A stretch of DNA of 64,000 bases from JANQPA01 sp964548175 (GTDB taxonomy: Bacteria > Bacteroidota > Bacteroidia > Chitinophagales > Saprospiraceae), in contig CAZJQS010000011.1 of assembly GCA_964548175.1 (NCBI GenBank), positions 1 through 64,000 on the forward strand. The letters are read 5' to 3'. Shown here in pieces: positions 25,701 through 32,183 of the stretch (positions are counted from its first letter, which is position 1; each line of letters starts with the position of its first letter). The notes beneath the pieces are model-generated. The model saw only the letters and a program-made list of their open reading frames with translations, had not been told where the DNA came from and ran no database searches. Both the position numbers and the translations under genes were made by a program.

Positions 25701-28316
25701 TTCGATATTTACCAGGGAGAAACCAAAGAGTTTACTGCTCAGCTTTATAATACGGGCGGAGCGACTGACTTTAGGTTAACTTATTCAATGGATTCTCTTG
25801 AACTGCTCACGGATAATCTGACCATTTATCCGAGTGTAGAAGTTGGTGCAAAGAACGTTGCGTTTAGGTTGAATACTGAAAGCCTCGACATTGGTTCCTA
25901 TCTGTTGAAGGTACTGGTCCAAAAAGATCCTCCGGATGTTCAAGGCGACTTCTACAGTCCTTATCTGTATATTAAAATCAACGTACTCGGCAAACCACCA
26001 TTCTGGCAGCCTGATCCCACGCTTTACGAGCATCAAATGATCGTGCTGGCCAACTATCAGTTTACGGATGCGCTGCCTTCCACCGATACGACGGACGTGA
26101 TCAGCGCCTGGATCGGCAATGAGATCCACGGAGTGGGTAATATTGAAAAGTCAGGCGACCATTACGTGGCCTATCTATTCGTGTATGGCGATGAAGAAGG
26201 AGATCTGGAAAAACCACTGGAATTCCGGGTCTGGAATGCCAAAGAAGGCAAAGAATACGATGCGCATCCTGCTGACAGCATTTTCTTTAAGGCCGGAAAA
26301 ACCGTCGGCTCCAGCCTGGCGCCTAAAATCTTGCAGGTCAATAGGCTCTCCGACGAGGCCCGCTACATCCCATTGAACGGCGGCGGCTGGACTTGGTTCT
26401 CTCTGAATACCGATCAGCAAGGCAATCCGCTGAACCCAGTCCTGCGATCGTTAAAGGCGACGGATGGCGATATTATCCATACAAAAAACAGCTCAGCATC
26501 TTATCTGGCTGAGACAGATGAGTGGATCACACTGGATACCCTGGACTACCTATCTGTCCAAGATGGATTTGCTATCTGGTTGCAGGGTGAAGACGATACT
26601 TTACGTGTGACTGGATCTGATGCAGATGTGAATTACCTGCCCTTAGATGAGGGCTGGCACTTTATCGGATATCCTCCGCAGGAAGCGAAGGTACTGGATG
26701 AAAGTTTCTTCACGGATCTACCAGGATCAGCCAACATCTATGTAACCCGCTCGGCTTTGGATAATAATGAAGATGATTTTGCAGAATATTCCAGCAGTGC
26801 CGGCTGGCTGAAAGACTTTGATATACAGCCCAATCGGGCTTACCAACTCTATGTCAGCGATCCAACCACCTGGACCTTCGGTGAAGGAACCAAGGCAAAA
26901 CCGATGGGCTTGGTAAGAGAAAAATCTGGCCCGGTCCAAACACCTCAGCCACAACAAGCCGGCACCTGGACCGTCAATCCCGCCGACTATGCCAATACCA
27001 TGATCGTCATCGCCGACCTCCTGATCGATGGCGAAATGTCGAGGGATTCACTCGATCGGGTGGCCGCCTTTGTGGGCGAGGAATGCCGGGGTGTGGCAGA
27101 GCTGGAGTACATCAAAGCCCTGGATCAATACCAACTCAGTCTGTTCATCTACAGCAATGAGCCCAATGAAGAGGTCAGTATTTACTTGTATGATGCAAGC
27201 AGGAAAGAGGTGTACTTGCACGAAGAACAACTCAACTACCAGAATAATGCGATCATCGGCAAGATGTCAGATCCTTACCATCTGGTAAACCTTCCAAAGC
27301 CGAAGGCTCGCCTGGTAGCTGAAGACCTGTACTGTAGAGAAGATCCCGGCGGCAGAATTACCATCGCCGAGTTTGTGAGTGGTACGGCGCCTTTCGAAGT
27401 GCAGTGGAGCACCGGCAGTACAGATATGCAGCTGAATGGGCTGGCGGCAGGCACCTACGTCCTCACCATCACCGATGCGAGCGGTCAGGCGTTACAAGAC
27501 AGCGTCACCATCCGCGAATTTGACTTGTCAGCCATGCAACCTAAGGTCAGCTTGGCAGAAGAAGGGGTGATTTGTGTAGGGGAATCTGCCTTCCTCATGG
27601 CCGATTCGCTGGTACCATCCGCTACGTTCTCCTGGTACGATGAAAAAGAAAACCTGATCGGTGAAGATGCGGTCTTGCTGCTGACCAACTTGCAGAAAGA
27701 TCGCCGGGTATACCTGGAGGCTGATATTCATGGATGTCGTTCCGATCGGGGAATAGTAGAGATAAGGGTTCAGCAGCCGGACGCTTCCTTCGAGATCCTG
27801 GCCGAACCAATGGCTCAAGCGGGTGATACGATTCGGTTTAGCCCGGTTATTGGAGAACAAGCGGATCACCTTTACCGCTGGTCGTTTGGAGACGGATCGA
27901 CAAGCGAGGAAGTCAGGCCGATCCATATCTACACACAAGCAGGTACCTATGATGTTTCCCTTGAGGTAACCGACGAATCCGGATGTACCAATGAGGTCAC
28001 ACATAGAGGCTTCCTGCAAATAGGCAGCGCCACCGGTACTGATCAATGGCCGGTCTGGCTCAGCGAATGGACGGTCGCGCCGAACCCCTTCCACCAGATA
28101 CTGCACGTCAACTTTGTGATCCACCGGGCAGATGCCTACTGGATCTCGCTCAAGGATCAATGGGGGCGCGAGATCAGCCGGCAGAAAATGGACCTGAATG
28201 CAGGTAAGCATTCCATCCTTTTGGACGTTGCAGCTTCCTTGCCTGACGGTTCCTATTATGTGGAAATTAAGAACGAGGCAGGAGAGAGAGGGCTGTATAA
28301 GGTAGTGAGACAATAG
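16764..28316 (+). CDS. giant multidomain surface protein with T9SS sorting domain (contains scaffold gap)
   Basis: Signal peptide 1-26, then the N gap (residues 56-89), so the true length and frame join are unproven. After the gap: a carboxypeptidase-regulatory-like domain (90-190), five FN3 domains (190-665, often ending in a YP linker), a second regulatory-like domain (665-760), five FN3 (770-1225), an FG-GAP-like part (1226-1588, with FGRALSINGNYLAVGD and FGWSIAMQDNLLAVGAP), FN3 (1589-1685) and two more regulatory-like domains to 1880. An unrecognised region follows (1880-2545), then a Cys-containing region, two secreted-protein modules (3081-3189 and 3399-3510), a SprB-like repeat, an Ig-like domain, PKD (3672-3756, WSFGDGS) and a type A T9SS sorting domain (3770-3850). 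Probably a cell-surface adhesin or exoprotein. Confidence 0.85.
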   Translation: MKRYFTFLTVGLTVFFLFFQPNLNGQSFEASRNTSDAYIFLEWNIPGDCLNWDSGXXXXXXXXXXXXXXXXXXXXXXXXXXXXXXXXXXLISGRITTKVGDYGLPGAKVYLDASIEGQNSLDSTYSDETGYYQFDSVYYAESAEFKLTVVFPGQIFSNNPRTIELSRERPEAIDINFQASKGYVLEDDALPTMDELTLTADTLQNAVQLDWTYRKPAGDTVFVQVIRDGQLLALWMDAEASAQVDTSFLDITGKPNSNPRYTVRVYSFIGTDTLTVSSLNKNIAYPDVYPVTSLTALPDEEIGVVELSWYYLATHISGFKVYRDGSLLITLPPSTMTYTDRGGIPVINQDHVYTVTAFTERNRVAYESPKVQETATYPYLPKPQNLAVEQVSEQDHILITWEQSVLDHSDYNFDGYLVFRKKEGVVKELARIDKGYPKAFKDLTGVPGTGYTYGVASYAANRLGAQWTSNTIFRSRVYPLVTPPHSFTAAVDSATRSVQLEWQHASDYADGFYLYKAPNTDPIAVLPGNARSYSDYLDNAPEDATYYLEAFVIRAGEAYASEPKNAYVFIDGLAVGDLSLPTKFKASTTYPDRVQLSWEYLPYLLPEFKLYRDGSLLATMDAFQRSYADTTAKAGVSYTYALEAELGDRLSAKVYGKGTVRSLKRLTGRVATANGAYGASGAFIQVIDSIKNEVYDFTTTDAAGYFRFEDLPFEDSIVYWVRAEAINHELQDSVLSVTLIEAEDNYEVHFISEKMWPAAPEDEVAEPIGVAVLTDDLNTTATVHWSVNSANYSGFEVYRSLDLLGTVGNGGPLSWMDVDGVPAIDYSYRVRAYWDREDGRRVFSAYASQPATFPALAPVENLKALPNLDYDRVELSWSHPTDRVDHYLIVREGESTLTAMVPAGTPMSYQDTMGLPGQIYRYSVYAVKEVDGDAVHSIPMVIRNVSYPGVAPVKNLQVQTLVNGIQLDWARTDEDIEGYYVYRDDEPIADLPGGTYTYQDYGGVPESTHVYAVAAYYTAPDGEIYTSDLRRVERTYPRLTAPDNLVLQDSAGGKLLKWIYPYVNGYNGFELFLARDTIEWVVVSDKNLSFYDDGGLPGGFYDYGIRVFKKVAGERVYSGLVNPMNSIYPSLPAPYSLMASDGDYYGYVQLEWNYESDLNDGFVVFRDDVAIDTIEEKGVRKYLDIFNDLPEWETRRYQYFIKAYKYKNEQFFNSKESNKNTGWARHNVATNHFSYEGYDQYKNNIGISSQGWAGVVAKDEGIDIYSKNEKGVWKLSDKLDDEIVVGKIIDNEWWYLVYLYTDITIAKYQAFLVASFWGIPRVDDYGILQQKEEGSWTKPILEQDENYSIIYKSDVNSLGEFILRRRNRTNDGNTGNLEHVDIIYSLDGNKKIFYFFSGGWGAGTAKADTRFMGTAIDNGLAAALFADADEYEIKTAYKDGKTWRGSDELYPPEGHSDYFGRALSINGNYLAVGDEAVGKGKVYYQQFDPIDKKWEKAWSDLTCEDPLADDFGWSIAMQDNLLAVGAPATDEGKGAVYLFKRGGEQWQQIRKITDNNPKPGQKFGLAIDIGGDNLVVAAQETVTFFDLDQPNAPETVSAGDGEHSGYVSISWIYHLNEDLTANGFRIYRNTLSNNFPELIGEVGRNTSRFSDTDVVPGRRYVYSVAAVGETGEESLRIADIGWSKANGTINGQVVSQSSFSGVPGITVTATGMVDGERHRRSMVTGPSGEFSFQNLPYGDSTTYEVKAFASGHAFVEDVKLAELTSDQSRAELGFFIDKTANILKGQLHPIDSECGIDSVDVTLTTFRGGSEDGFPETVKTNEMGEFSFIIDKFQADLDSMKLHISSYSVYGDLSNQDSVFHHFEWTDTTFIKDSILKFDNPEVLNVADMQTYFVPIQVVNACGDPLGNWEYQVEIKAKDGCFRKTYWTKDQGLLSVKLPPMNFLINVKAVSPVVRANIPILEYLKYRPENLDLYSLHRSGKLLTDTVAVDVVYHRKPLISIASGLNRYLCDNLELPAILQQNDSVIIQFAVDERAGNQLCGVNEGFLLINNPASVNKKPDTILLDSLSEDFLPYGFRVGDPEIIAPFIHYMVVEYHTESDGYLAEFIQPIIVEGNKPLPGSDVIVSLDTSENGQIQLPLFILRDPPGDDSYSYIKKDSTFEKVLTISKAQEGRAGPSANFKVGGAIAGWASQLTVQGGGGDGESRTFRLSTKISEEIRTSALSTISQDGEYIIAENADVIVGLGLASQYGLAINVRVRDDCTVEKATALALTGLSVETDWIYNVNHIKNILIKGYERQLKEIENNQLVIEGMTKDQAIVYLGNLIKNWNAILTYHRKETLPHYNLCDPKTVDDLISPPRFGLKKSEAIEFKERLREWQEKCFCNEIGTYEADSLQKDTIFSLNKDIQWDQNLINKYNKLQQLFRDIENGRLTYENFPHWNSGAINSIKIDAAYQATYGPDAENITFSGNTIYGKEISVSGATASEFTNSAIAFVEGFQGAYIIYNIDVSKGLGVAIANTVFSSENQVGGAFSYNFKLERLKGTAQNTTQTVGYYLGDDEDGDQYSVTVIRGIDPSHTPYFDLLGGRSSCPPYEGTILREKPKLSFEWPNGTGVNHKQYDVPADGAATFPLALKNENPFNEPRWFYIFLDPSTNPYGARIYLDGRLMTEELYQVPANEPLYTTLQVERGVGNFYEFDSLGVIIRSYCSDVRANTALDRDTIYFSVFFDHPCSDVSITEPGNNWVVKRRNPLEPEAREQLLLRIADYDLANEQLDSLRVQYRRVGTAASGLDVGWVTETILTRDSLINYYEEFRLVYSQPQYLYAWDITDRPEILDGDYEIRVVADCGPQGVIISNVIRGRVDRSLVELLGFPQPDDGFLHRKEHIKVAFTEKLDCGAKELFAIRLRDQETGQDVPFTCLCYDNYLELRVADSTRNTFDGQILTARIDTVYDIVGNTLLDPIVWSFQVVQSPLYWSPNELEFDIYQGETKEFTAQLYNTGGATDFRLTYSMDSLELLTDNLTIYPSVEVGAKNVAFRLNTESLDIGSYLLKVLVQKDPPDVQGDFYSPYLYIKINVLGKPPFWQPDPTLYEHQMIVLANYQFTDALPSTDTTDVISAWIGNEIHGVGNIEKSGDHYVAYLFVYGDEEGDLEKPLEFRVWNAKEGKEYDAHPADSIFFKAGKTVGSSLAPKILQVNRLSDEARYIPLNGGGWTWFSLNTDQQGNPLNPVLRSLKATDGDIIHTKNSSASYLAETDEWITLDTLDYLSVQDGFAIWLQGEDDTLRVTGSDADVNYLPLDEGWHFIGYPPQEAKVLDESFFTDLPGSANIYVTRSALDNNEDDFAEYSSSAGWLKDFDIQPNRAYQLYVSDPTTWTFGEGTKAKPMGLVREKSGPVQTPQPQQAGTWTVNPADYANTMIVIADLLIDGEMSRDSLDRVAAFVGEECRGVAELEYIKALDQYQLSLFIYSNEPNEEVSIYLYDASRKEVYLHEEQLNYQNNAIIGKMSDPYHLVNLPKPKARLVAEDLYCREDPGGRITIAEFVSGTAPFEVQWSTGSTDMQLNGLAAGTYVLTITDASGQALQDSVTIREFDLSAMQPKVSLAEEGVICVGESAFLMADSLVPSATFSWYDEKENLIGEDAVLLLTNLQKDRRVYLEADIHGCRSDRGIVEIRVQQPDASFEILAEPMAQAGDTIRFSPVIGEQADHLYRWSFGDGSTSEEVRPIHIYTQAGTYDVSLEVTDESGCTNEVTHRGFLQIGSATGTDQWPVWLSEWTVAPNPFHQILHVNFVIHRADAYWISLKDQWGREISRQKMDLNAGKHSILLDVAASLPDGSYYVEIKNEAGERGLYKVVRQ
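16931..17030. other. assembly gap of 100 N
   Basis: Exactly 100 unknown bases lie inside the 5' part of the giant surface gene. A round 100 is the usual placeholder for unknown gap length. The frame happens to continue across it, but the missing part may be much longer, for example further FN3 repeats. Confidence 0.98.
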
Positions 28317-28366
28317 TTGATATACGAGATAGAAAAATTAAAGCACTTGAGATTTATGCACTTATA

Positions 28367-28446
28367 TTTTTTCCACCACAAAGACACTAAGAGGCACTAA
28401 GATCTTAAAACTTTGTGCTCCTTTGTGCCTTCGTGGTGAAAAAAGG
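28367..28446. repeat. imperfect long inverted repeat, REP-like intergenic element
   Basis: The left arm, beginning TTTTTTCCACCACAAAGACAC, and the right arm, ending CTTCGTGGTGAAAAAAGG, are imperfect reverse complements joined around AGATCTTAAAACTT. Each arm holds CACNAAG-type subrepeats. The fold lies between two same-strand surface protein genes and could be a dispersed palindromic element or a weak terminator for the giant gene. Confidence 0.65.
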
Positions 28447-28472
28447 CTTTGGGATGGAAACATAATAAAAAT

Positions 28473-28510
28473 GTTCAGGTCCTAAGTTTTTATACACCGA
28501 ATACCTGAAC
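28473..28510. repeat. stem-loop just before the 491-aa surface protein gene
   Basis: GTTCAGGT (28473-28480) and ACCTGAAC (28503-28510) form an 8-bp stem with a 22-base loop, ending 15 bases before the ATG at 28526. It could be a leader hairpin or operator. Confidence 0.4.
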
Positions 28511-28525
28511 CAAAAATGCCGAAAA

Positions 28526-30001
28526 ATGAAAAACAAAATACTCTATCTACCCATCCTTTTTACCTTCATTCATCTGGCCACTCTTCCTGCCCAGGTAGTC
28601 GATGACCCGCGAGACACCGCCACCTGGATGGTCAACCCCTCCGACTATCCCCCGCAAAGTAGCATGATCTTAACCGTTTCGCTTCACATACGAGGGGAGG
28701 AGACCAATAATCCAAAGGACAAAATCGCCGCTTTTATCGGGAACAGCTGCCGGGGAGTGGGCCGGCCGAAATATGTTCAGAGCCTGGACCGCTATTTAAT
28801 TTCCTTATTTGTGTACGGTGAGGAGATCGATGCAGGCGAAATGGTGACTTTTTGGGTGTATGACCAGCATAATGACAGGGTGCTGGAGGTGAAGGATAAA
28901 GAAGAATTTGCTCCCAACTCCTTTCTCGGTAGCTTATCGAATCCGCTGGTGATCAGTGCCGAATCTTTCTACATGACCATTACCAGCCGCAACTTGAATT
29001 GCAGCACCGACCAGTTGGCCTTTGCCTATGCGGATATAGAAGGTGGAACGGGGCCTTACATCTACGAATGGAGCAATGGAGGAAATACCGCCCAGGTCAG
29101 CAACCTACAGGAAGGCTGGTACTATTTGACGGTGACGGACAGGGAAGGAGGCGTTATTACGGACAGCGTGGAGATCCTCAATTTGGCCCAGCCTATTATT
29201 CCGCCGGTCTTATCCGTTTTTCCCGGCGACACGGTTTGTGGCGGAGAGGATGTCTTCATTTTGAGTGAAGCAGAAGAAGGCGCCATCACGGAATGGTACG
29301 ACGAGGAGGGCGCTGTTTTGAGCAGAGGGCCCTGGTTGAATCTCGAGGAAGTGGGTTCAGAAAGGCAGATCACGGCCCGCAGCGACCTGTTTGGCTGCCT
29401 CTCAGAGCCGGTGATGGTTGAGGTTGCTGTGAAAGGCCCTAATGCTGATTTTGGGGTGAGCCCTAATAATGAAGTAGAGCAAGCCGGGGTGGTGCAATTT
29501 CATCCGGTAGCATTATCGAATGATTACTCCTACTATTGGCAGTTTGGCGACAACGGCTGGAGTACGCAGCCGGAGCCTTACTATTTCTATAATCTTCTCG
29601 GCTCGTTTGATGTCAGTCTGCAGGTGAAAGATGAAGAAGGCTGTACCATTATGGAGGTTAAAGAAGCCTTTGTCGAAGTGGTGCCAAGCTTACCGGGTCT
29701 TCAGGAGGCAGAGGGCGTCACTCAAACAAATGAAATTAGAGCCTTTGCAGCCATAGTTTTCCCCAATCCATTCCAGGAAGAGGTCGTCCTGATCATGAAA
29801 GTTGAAGTACCTGATCAATACAAAGTCCGCATAATGGACTTGTTGGGACGAACGCTCTATCAGCAGGAGTGGCTGTTACAAGAGGGCGTTCATCAGCAAG
29901 TGATCCATGCGGGAGACCATTTAAGCGCCGAAGGCATGTACGTTCTTGAAATTACCGGAAACAATCAGAAGAAAGCATTCAAATTATTCAGGAAAAACTA
30001 G
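28526..30001 (+). CDS. secreted surface protein with SprB-like and PKD domains and T9SS sorting domain
   Basis: The 491-aa precursor has a signal peptide (about 1-22, ending PAQ). The order is a beta-rich module (33-145, with DKIAAFIGNSCRGVG and YLISLFVYGEE), a SprB-like repeat (150-217, GPYIYEWSNGGNTAQVSNL), an Ig-like segment with WYDEEG, a PKD domain (303-390, YYWQFGDNGWSTQPEP) and a type A T9SS sorting domain (405-491, VFPNPFQEEVVLIMK to the end). This is the same module order as the last 450 residues of the upstream giant protein, so the gene is a partial paralogue. It is predicted to be exported through the type IX system and attached to or released from the cell surface. Confidence 0.88.
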   Translation: MKNKILYLPILFTFIHLATLPAQVVDDPRDTATWMVNPSDYPPQSSMILTVSLHIRGEETNNPKDKIAAFIGNSCRGVGRPKYVQSLDRYLISLFVYGEEIDAGEMVTFWVYDQHNDRVLEVKDKEEFAPNSFLGSLSNPLVISAESFYMTITSRNLNCSTDQLAFAYADIEGGTGPYIYEWSNGGNTAQVSNLQEGWYYLTVTDREGGVITDSVEILNLAQPIIPPVLSVFPGDTVCGGEDVFILSEAEEGAITEWYDEEGAVLSRGPWLNLEEVGSERQITARSDLFGCLSEPVMVEVAVKGPNADFGVSPNNEVEQAGVVQFHPVALSNDYSYYWQFGDNGWSTQPEPYYFYNLLGSFDVSLQVKDEEGCTIMEVKEAFVEVVPSLPGLQEAEGVTQTNEIRAFAAIVFPNPFQEEVVLIMKVEVPDQYKVRIMDLLGRTLYQQEWLLQEGVHQQVIHAGDHLSAEGMYVLEITGNNQKKAFKLFRKN

Positions 30002-30005
30002 AAAA

Positions 30006-30701
30006 ATGGCTGATTTTGGTAAATACTTTGCTTGTAGATATTGTCCAGCACTATTCCTTGTGCTCTCCTTAGTATCTTGTGAAGCAGAGCCATACGGAGG
30101 TGACCCACCTCTCTTTTTGATCAATGGACAAAAAAATATCATGGACAGCATTAAGATCACTCAGGATCCGTTCTATATTCTGGAGTTCACTATTGAAGAC
30201 GACGAAGCCTGGAGAGAGTTGAGGGTCAATAACCTGACGGAGGGATTACTCCGGTACAAGGAAAAAATAATTAACGATATACTTGTGGAAATTACAAAAA
30301 TAAAAGAAGGAAGGTTAGAATTTGAGGCTTTACGAAAGGGAAGGGTAAAATTTAATTTAGAAGTCAGGGATAGAAATGACCTGTTTTCCTCTATTGATAT
30401 CCATTTTTTCGTTTTTGACAATTTAGCTCCTGTGGGCGTTCTCCAACTCATCCAGACAGATGAATTAGGTCCTTATCAGGTGCAGCTAAATGCTTCAGAT
30501 AGCTACGATATGGATCATCGCTGGGGAGGCAGAATCATGAAGTGGGAGTTTTTTATTGCTGGTTTTTACACAACTACCATAGACCAGCCTGTGATTGACT
30601 ATATTTTTCCGGAACCTGGTAAATACAGTATAGGGCTTAGGGTATTGGACAATGATGGCGTTTGGTCAGAAAAAGTATTGAAAGAAATTGAGGTGCAATA
30701 G
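30006..30701 (+). CDS. PKD domain lipoprotein
   Basis: An upstream in-frame ATG at 29946 lies inside the previous gene. The ATG at 30006, 4 bp after that stop, gives a 231-aa lipoprotein with signal CPALFLVLSLVSCEAE (lipobox Cys near 25). The C-terminal third resembles a PKD/Ig-like fold (LAPVGVLQLIQTDELGPYQVQLNASDSYDMD, then YIFPEPGKYSIGLRVLDNDG). The middle is unrecognised. Close spacing suggests cotranscription with the T9SS cargo gene upstream and a shared cell-surface role. Confidence 0.75.
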   Translation: MADFGKYFACRYCPALFLVLSLVSCEAEPYGGDPPLFLINGQKNIMDSIKITQDPFYILEFTIEDDEAWRELRVNNLTEGLLRYKEKIINDILVEITKIKEGRLEFEALRKGRVKFNLEVRDRNDLFSSIDIHFFVFDNLAPVGVLQLIQTDELGPYQVQLNASDSYDMDHRWGGRIMKWEFFIAGFYTTTIDQPVIDYIFPEPGKYSIGLRVLDNDGVWSEKVLKEIEVQ

Positions 30702-30910
30702 CTTGCGGGGGTAAACCTTTGGCGGCGGCTTTTTTATAAAAAATATGGCGGGAGTTGAACGTTGAAGAGATTGCATATCTGAAAAGTAGGGTTTTGATTG
30801 GGTATTTTGTTGAGTGAGGGACATTTTCATTTGTGAAGAAATAAACGAATTTTACAAAGCAGGAATTTTGCTAAAAACCCGGGATAGTTCAAATAAATGT
30901 GTCAATAAAA

Positions 30911-30966
30911 TTATAATTCATTGATAATCAAAGTGCTTCAGAAATCAGAACCCAAAACCCAAAACT
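30911..30966. repeat. intergenic repeat copy shared with 16411-16466
   Basis: ATAATTCATTGATAATCAA followed by AGTGCTTCAGAAATCAGAACCC aligns with the segment at 16411-16456 with only a few substitutions. Both copies end in low-complexity AACCC/AACTC stretches and lie just before a gene. Confidence 0.55.
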
Positions 30967-30973
30967 CGAAAAA

Positions 30974-31942
30974 ATGAAAAAACTGCTCTTTCTCCTCTTC
31001 CTTTTTCCAATATTTTCCTGCAACCAAAGCCCGGAAACAAATCCCTCAACAACAAATGATCGAATAAAAAATAACCAAATAATAAATGACTCCCCCCACC
31101 TCCTCGTCCTCGGCGTCGCTCAGGACGGCGGCTTCCCACATGCCCGCTGCGAAAAAGATTGCTGTCGACTAGTCTGGGATCAACGGGATCAAAGAAAAAT
31201 GGTCAGCTGCCTGGCCCTGGTCGATCCGGAATCAGGAAAAAGCTGGATGTTTGACGCCACACCAGACTTCCCCGATCAATGGCATATACTGGAGCATGAA
31301 CTGGAAACCACCTTATCCGGTATTTTTCTCACCCACGCCCACATCGGCCATTACACCGGATTGATGCATTTGGGAAGAGAAGTAGTGAGTACTTACCAAA
31401 TGCCGGTTTACGCCATGCCGCGTATGAAAACCTACCTGGAAACCAACGGTCCCTGGAGCCAATTAGTCCAATTGGAAAATATAGCTATCCGGCCCTTAAA
31501 AAAAGACTCGACCATTTTTCTCGACCAAACCTTTCAAGTCACTCCTTTCCGCGTGCCTCACCGGGATGAATATTCCGAAACGGTGGGATACAAAATTTCG
31601 GGCGCAGAAAAATCGGCCCTCTTCATACCCGATATCGACAAATGGGAGTTGTGGGACCGAAGCATTGTCGAAGAAATCCAAAAAGTGGACTATGCTTTCC
31701 TCGACGGCTCTTTTTTCAAGAATGGCGAAATTCCTGGCCGCGACATGAGCGAAATTCCCCACCCCTTTATCGAAGAGAGCCTTCAACTGTTTCAAAACCT
31801 TCCCGAAAAAGAAAAGGCCAAGATCTATTTCATACATTTTAACCACACCAATCCCGTTTTACAAGCTGATAGCGAAGCCGTGAACGACATCGAAAAGGCC
31901 GGCATGAACATCGCCCGGGAAATGATGACCATCCAACTGTAA
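30974..31942 (+). CDS. PqqB-like MBL-fold metallohydrolase, lipoprotein
   Basis: The 322-aa precursor has a lipoprotein signal (LLFLLFLFPIFSCNQ). From LLVLGVAQDGGFPHARCEKDCC it follows the PqqB-type metallo-beta-lactamase fold: LTHAHIGHYTGL at about 119-130, PFRVPHRDEYSETVGYKI, FIPDIDKW, FLDGSFF and FIHFNHTNP at the end. The usual HxHxDH zinc motif reads H121-A-H123-I-G125-H126, with Gly for the second-zinc Asp. A cysteine pair (KDCC) sits near the start. No other PQQ biosynthesis gene is in the window, so this is likely an exported hydrolase of unknown substrate rather than a PQQ gene. Confidence 0.82.
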   Translation: MKKLLFLLFLFPIFSCNQSPETNPSTTNDRIKNNQIINDSPHLLVLGVAQDGGFPHARCEKDCCRLVWDQRDQRKMVSCLALVDPESGKSWMFDATPDFPDQWHILEHELETTLSGIFLTHAHIGHYTGLMHLGREVVSTYQMPVYAMPRMKTYLETNGPWSQLVQLENIAIRPLKKDSTIFLDQTFQVTPFRVPHRDEYSETVGYKISGAEKSALFIPDIDKWELWDRSIVEEIQKVDYAFLDGSFFKNGEIPGRDMSEIPHPFIEESLQLFQNLPEKEKAKIYFIHFNHTNPVLQADSEAVNDIEKAGMNIAREMMTIQL

Positions 31943-31968
31943 AATGTTTAGCATAACAACCATTTGGC

Positions 31969-31999
31969 TTTGCATTCCGACCTCATTTCCGTACTTTTG
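31969..31999 (+). promoter_or_regulatory. consensus Bacteroidota promoter for the paaZ operon
   Basis: TTTG (31969-31972), a 19-bp spacer and TACTTTTG (31992-31999) match the -33/-7 consensus exactly. Transcription would start near 32004, giving a leader of about 180 nt before the ATG at 32184. Confidence 0.75.
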
Positions 32000-32050
32000 C
32001 AAACGAACATTCATTCGTGATACAACGTATTAATAGTAATGTATGATGCT

Positions 32051-32071
32051 GAGCCACCCATCCGGTGGCTC
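32051..32071 (+). repeat. GC-rich hairpin in the paaZ leader
   Basis: GAGCCACC (32051-32058) and GGTGGCTC (32064-32071) form a perfect 8-bp stem with a five-base loop. It sits about 45 nt into the predicted transcript and lacks a T tract, so a leader structure is as likely as a terminator of the upstream gene. Confidence 0.5.
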
Positions 32072-32183
32072 AAATTCATACCCTTAGTTTTTCCAAAAAA
32101 AGGAATAACTGTTCTTCCAGGTCAACCGCTCAGGGTAGCGAAAATGTTCTTTTAATAGACTGAACTGAATAACCAAATTATAC

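Noticed and set aside
27528..28313. Long minus-strand open frame (261 codons) opposite the end of the giant gene
   Set aside because: The plus-strand frame encodes recognisable PKD and T9SS sorting domains; the antisense translation has no domain, start signal or neighbours.
16764..28316. FN3 series read as DNA tandem repeats
   Set aside because: The repeats are visible in protein pattern only; the DNA of successive units is too diverged to be a tandem repeat.
30974..31942. Evidence for PQQ biosynthesis
   Set aside because: Only a PqqB-like fold is present, exported and with an altered metal motif; no pqqA, C, D or E is in the window.
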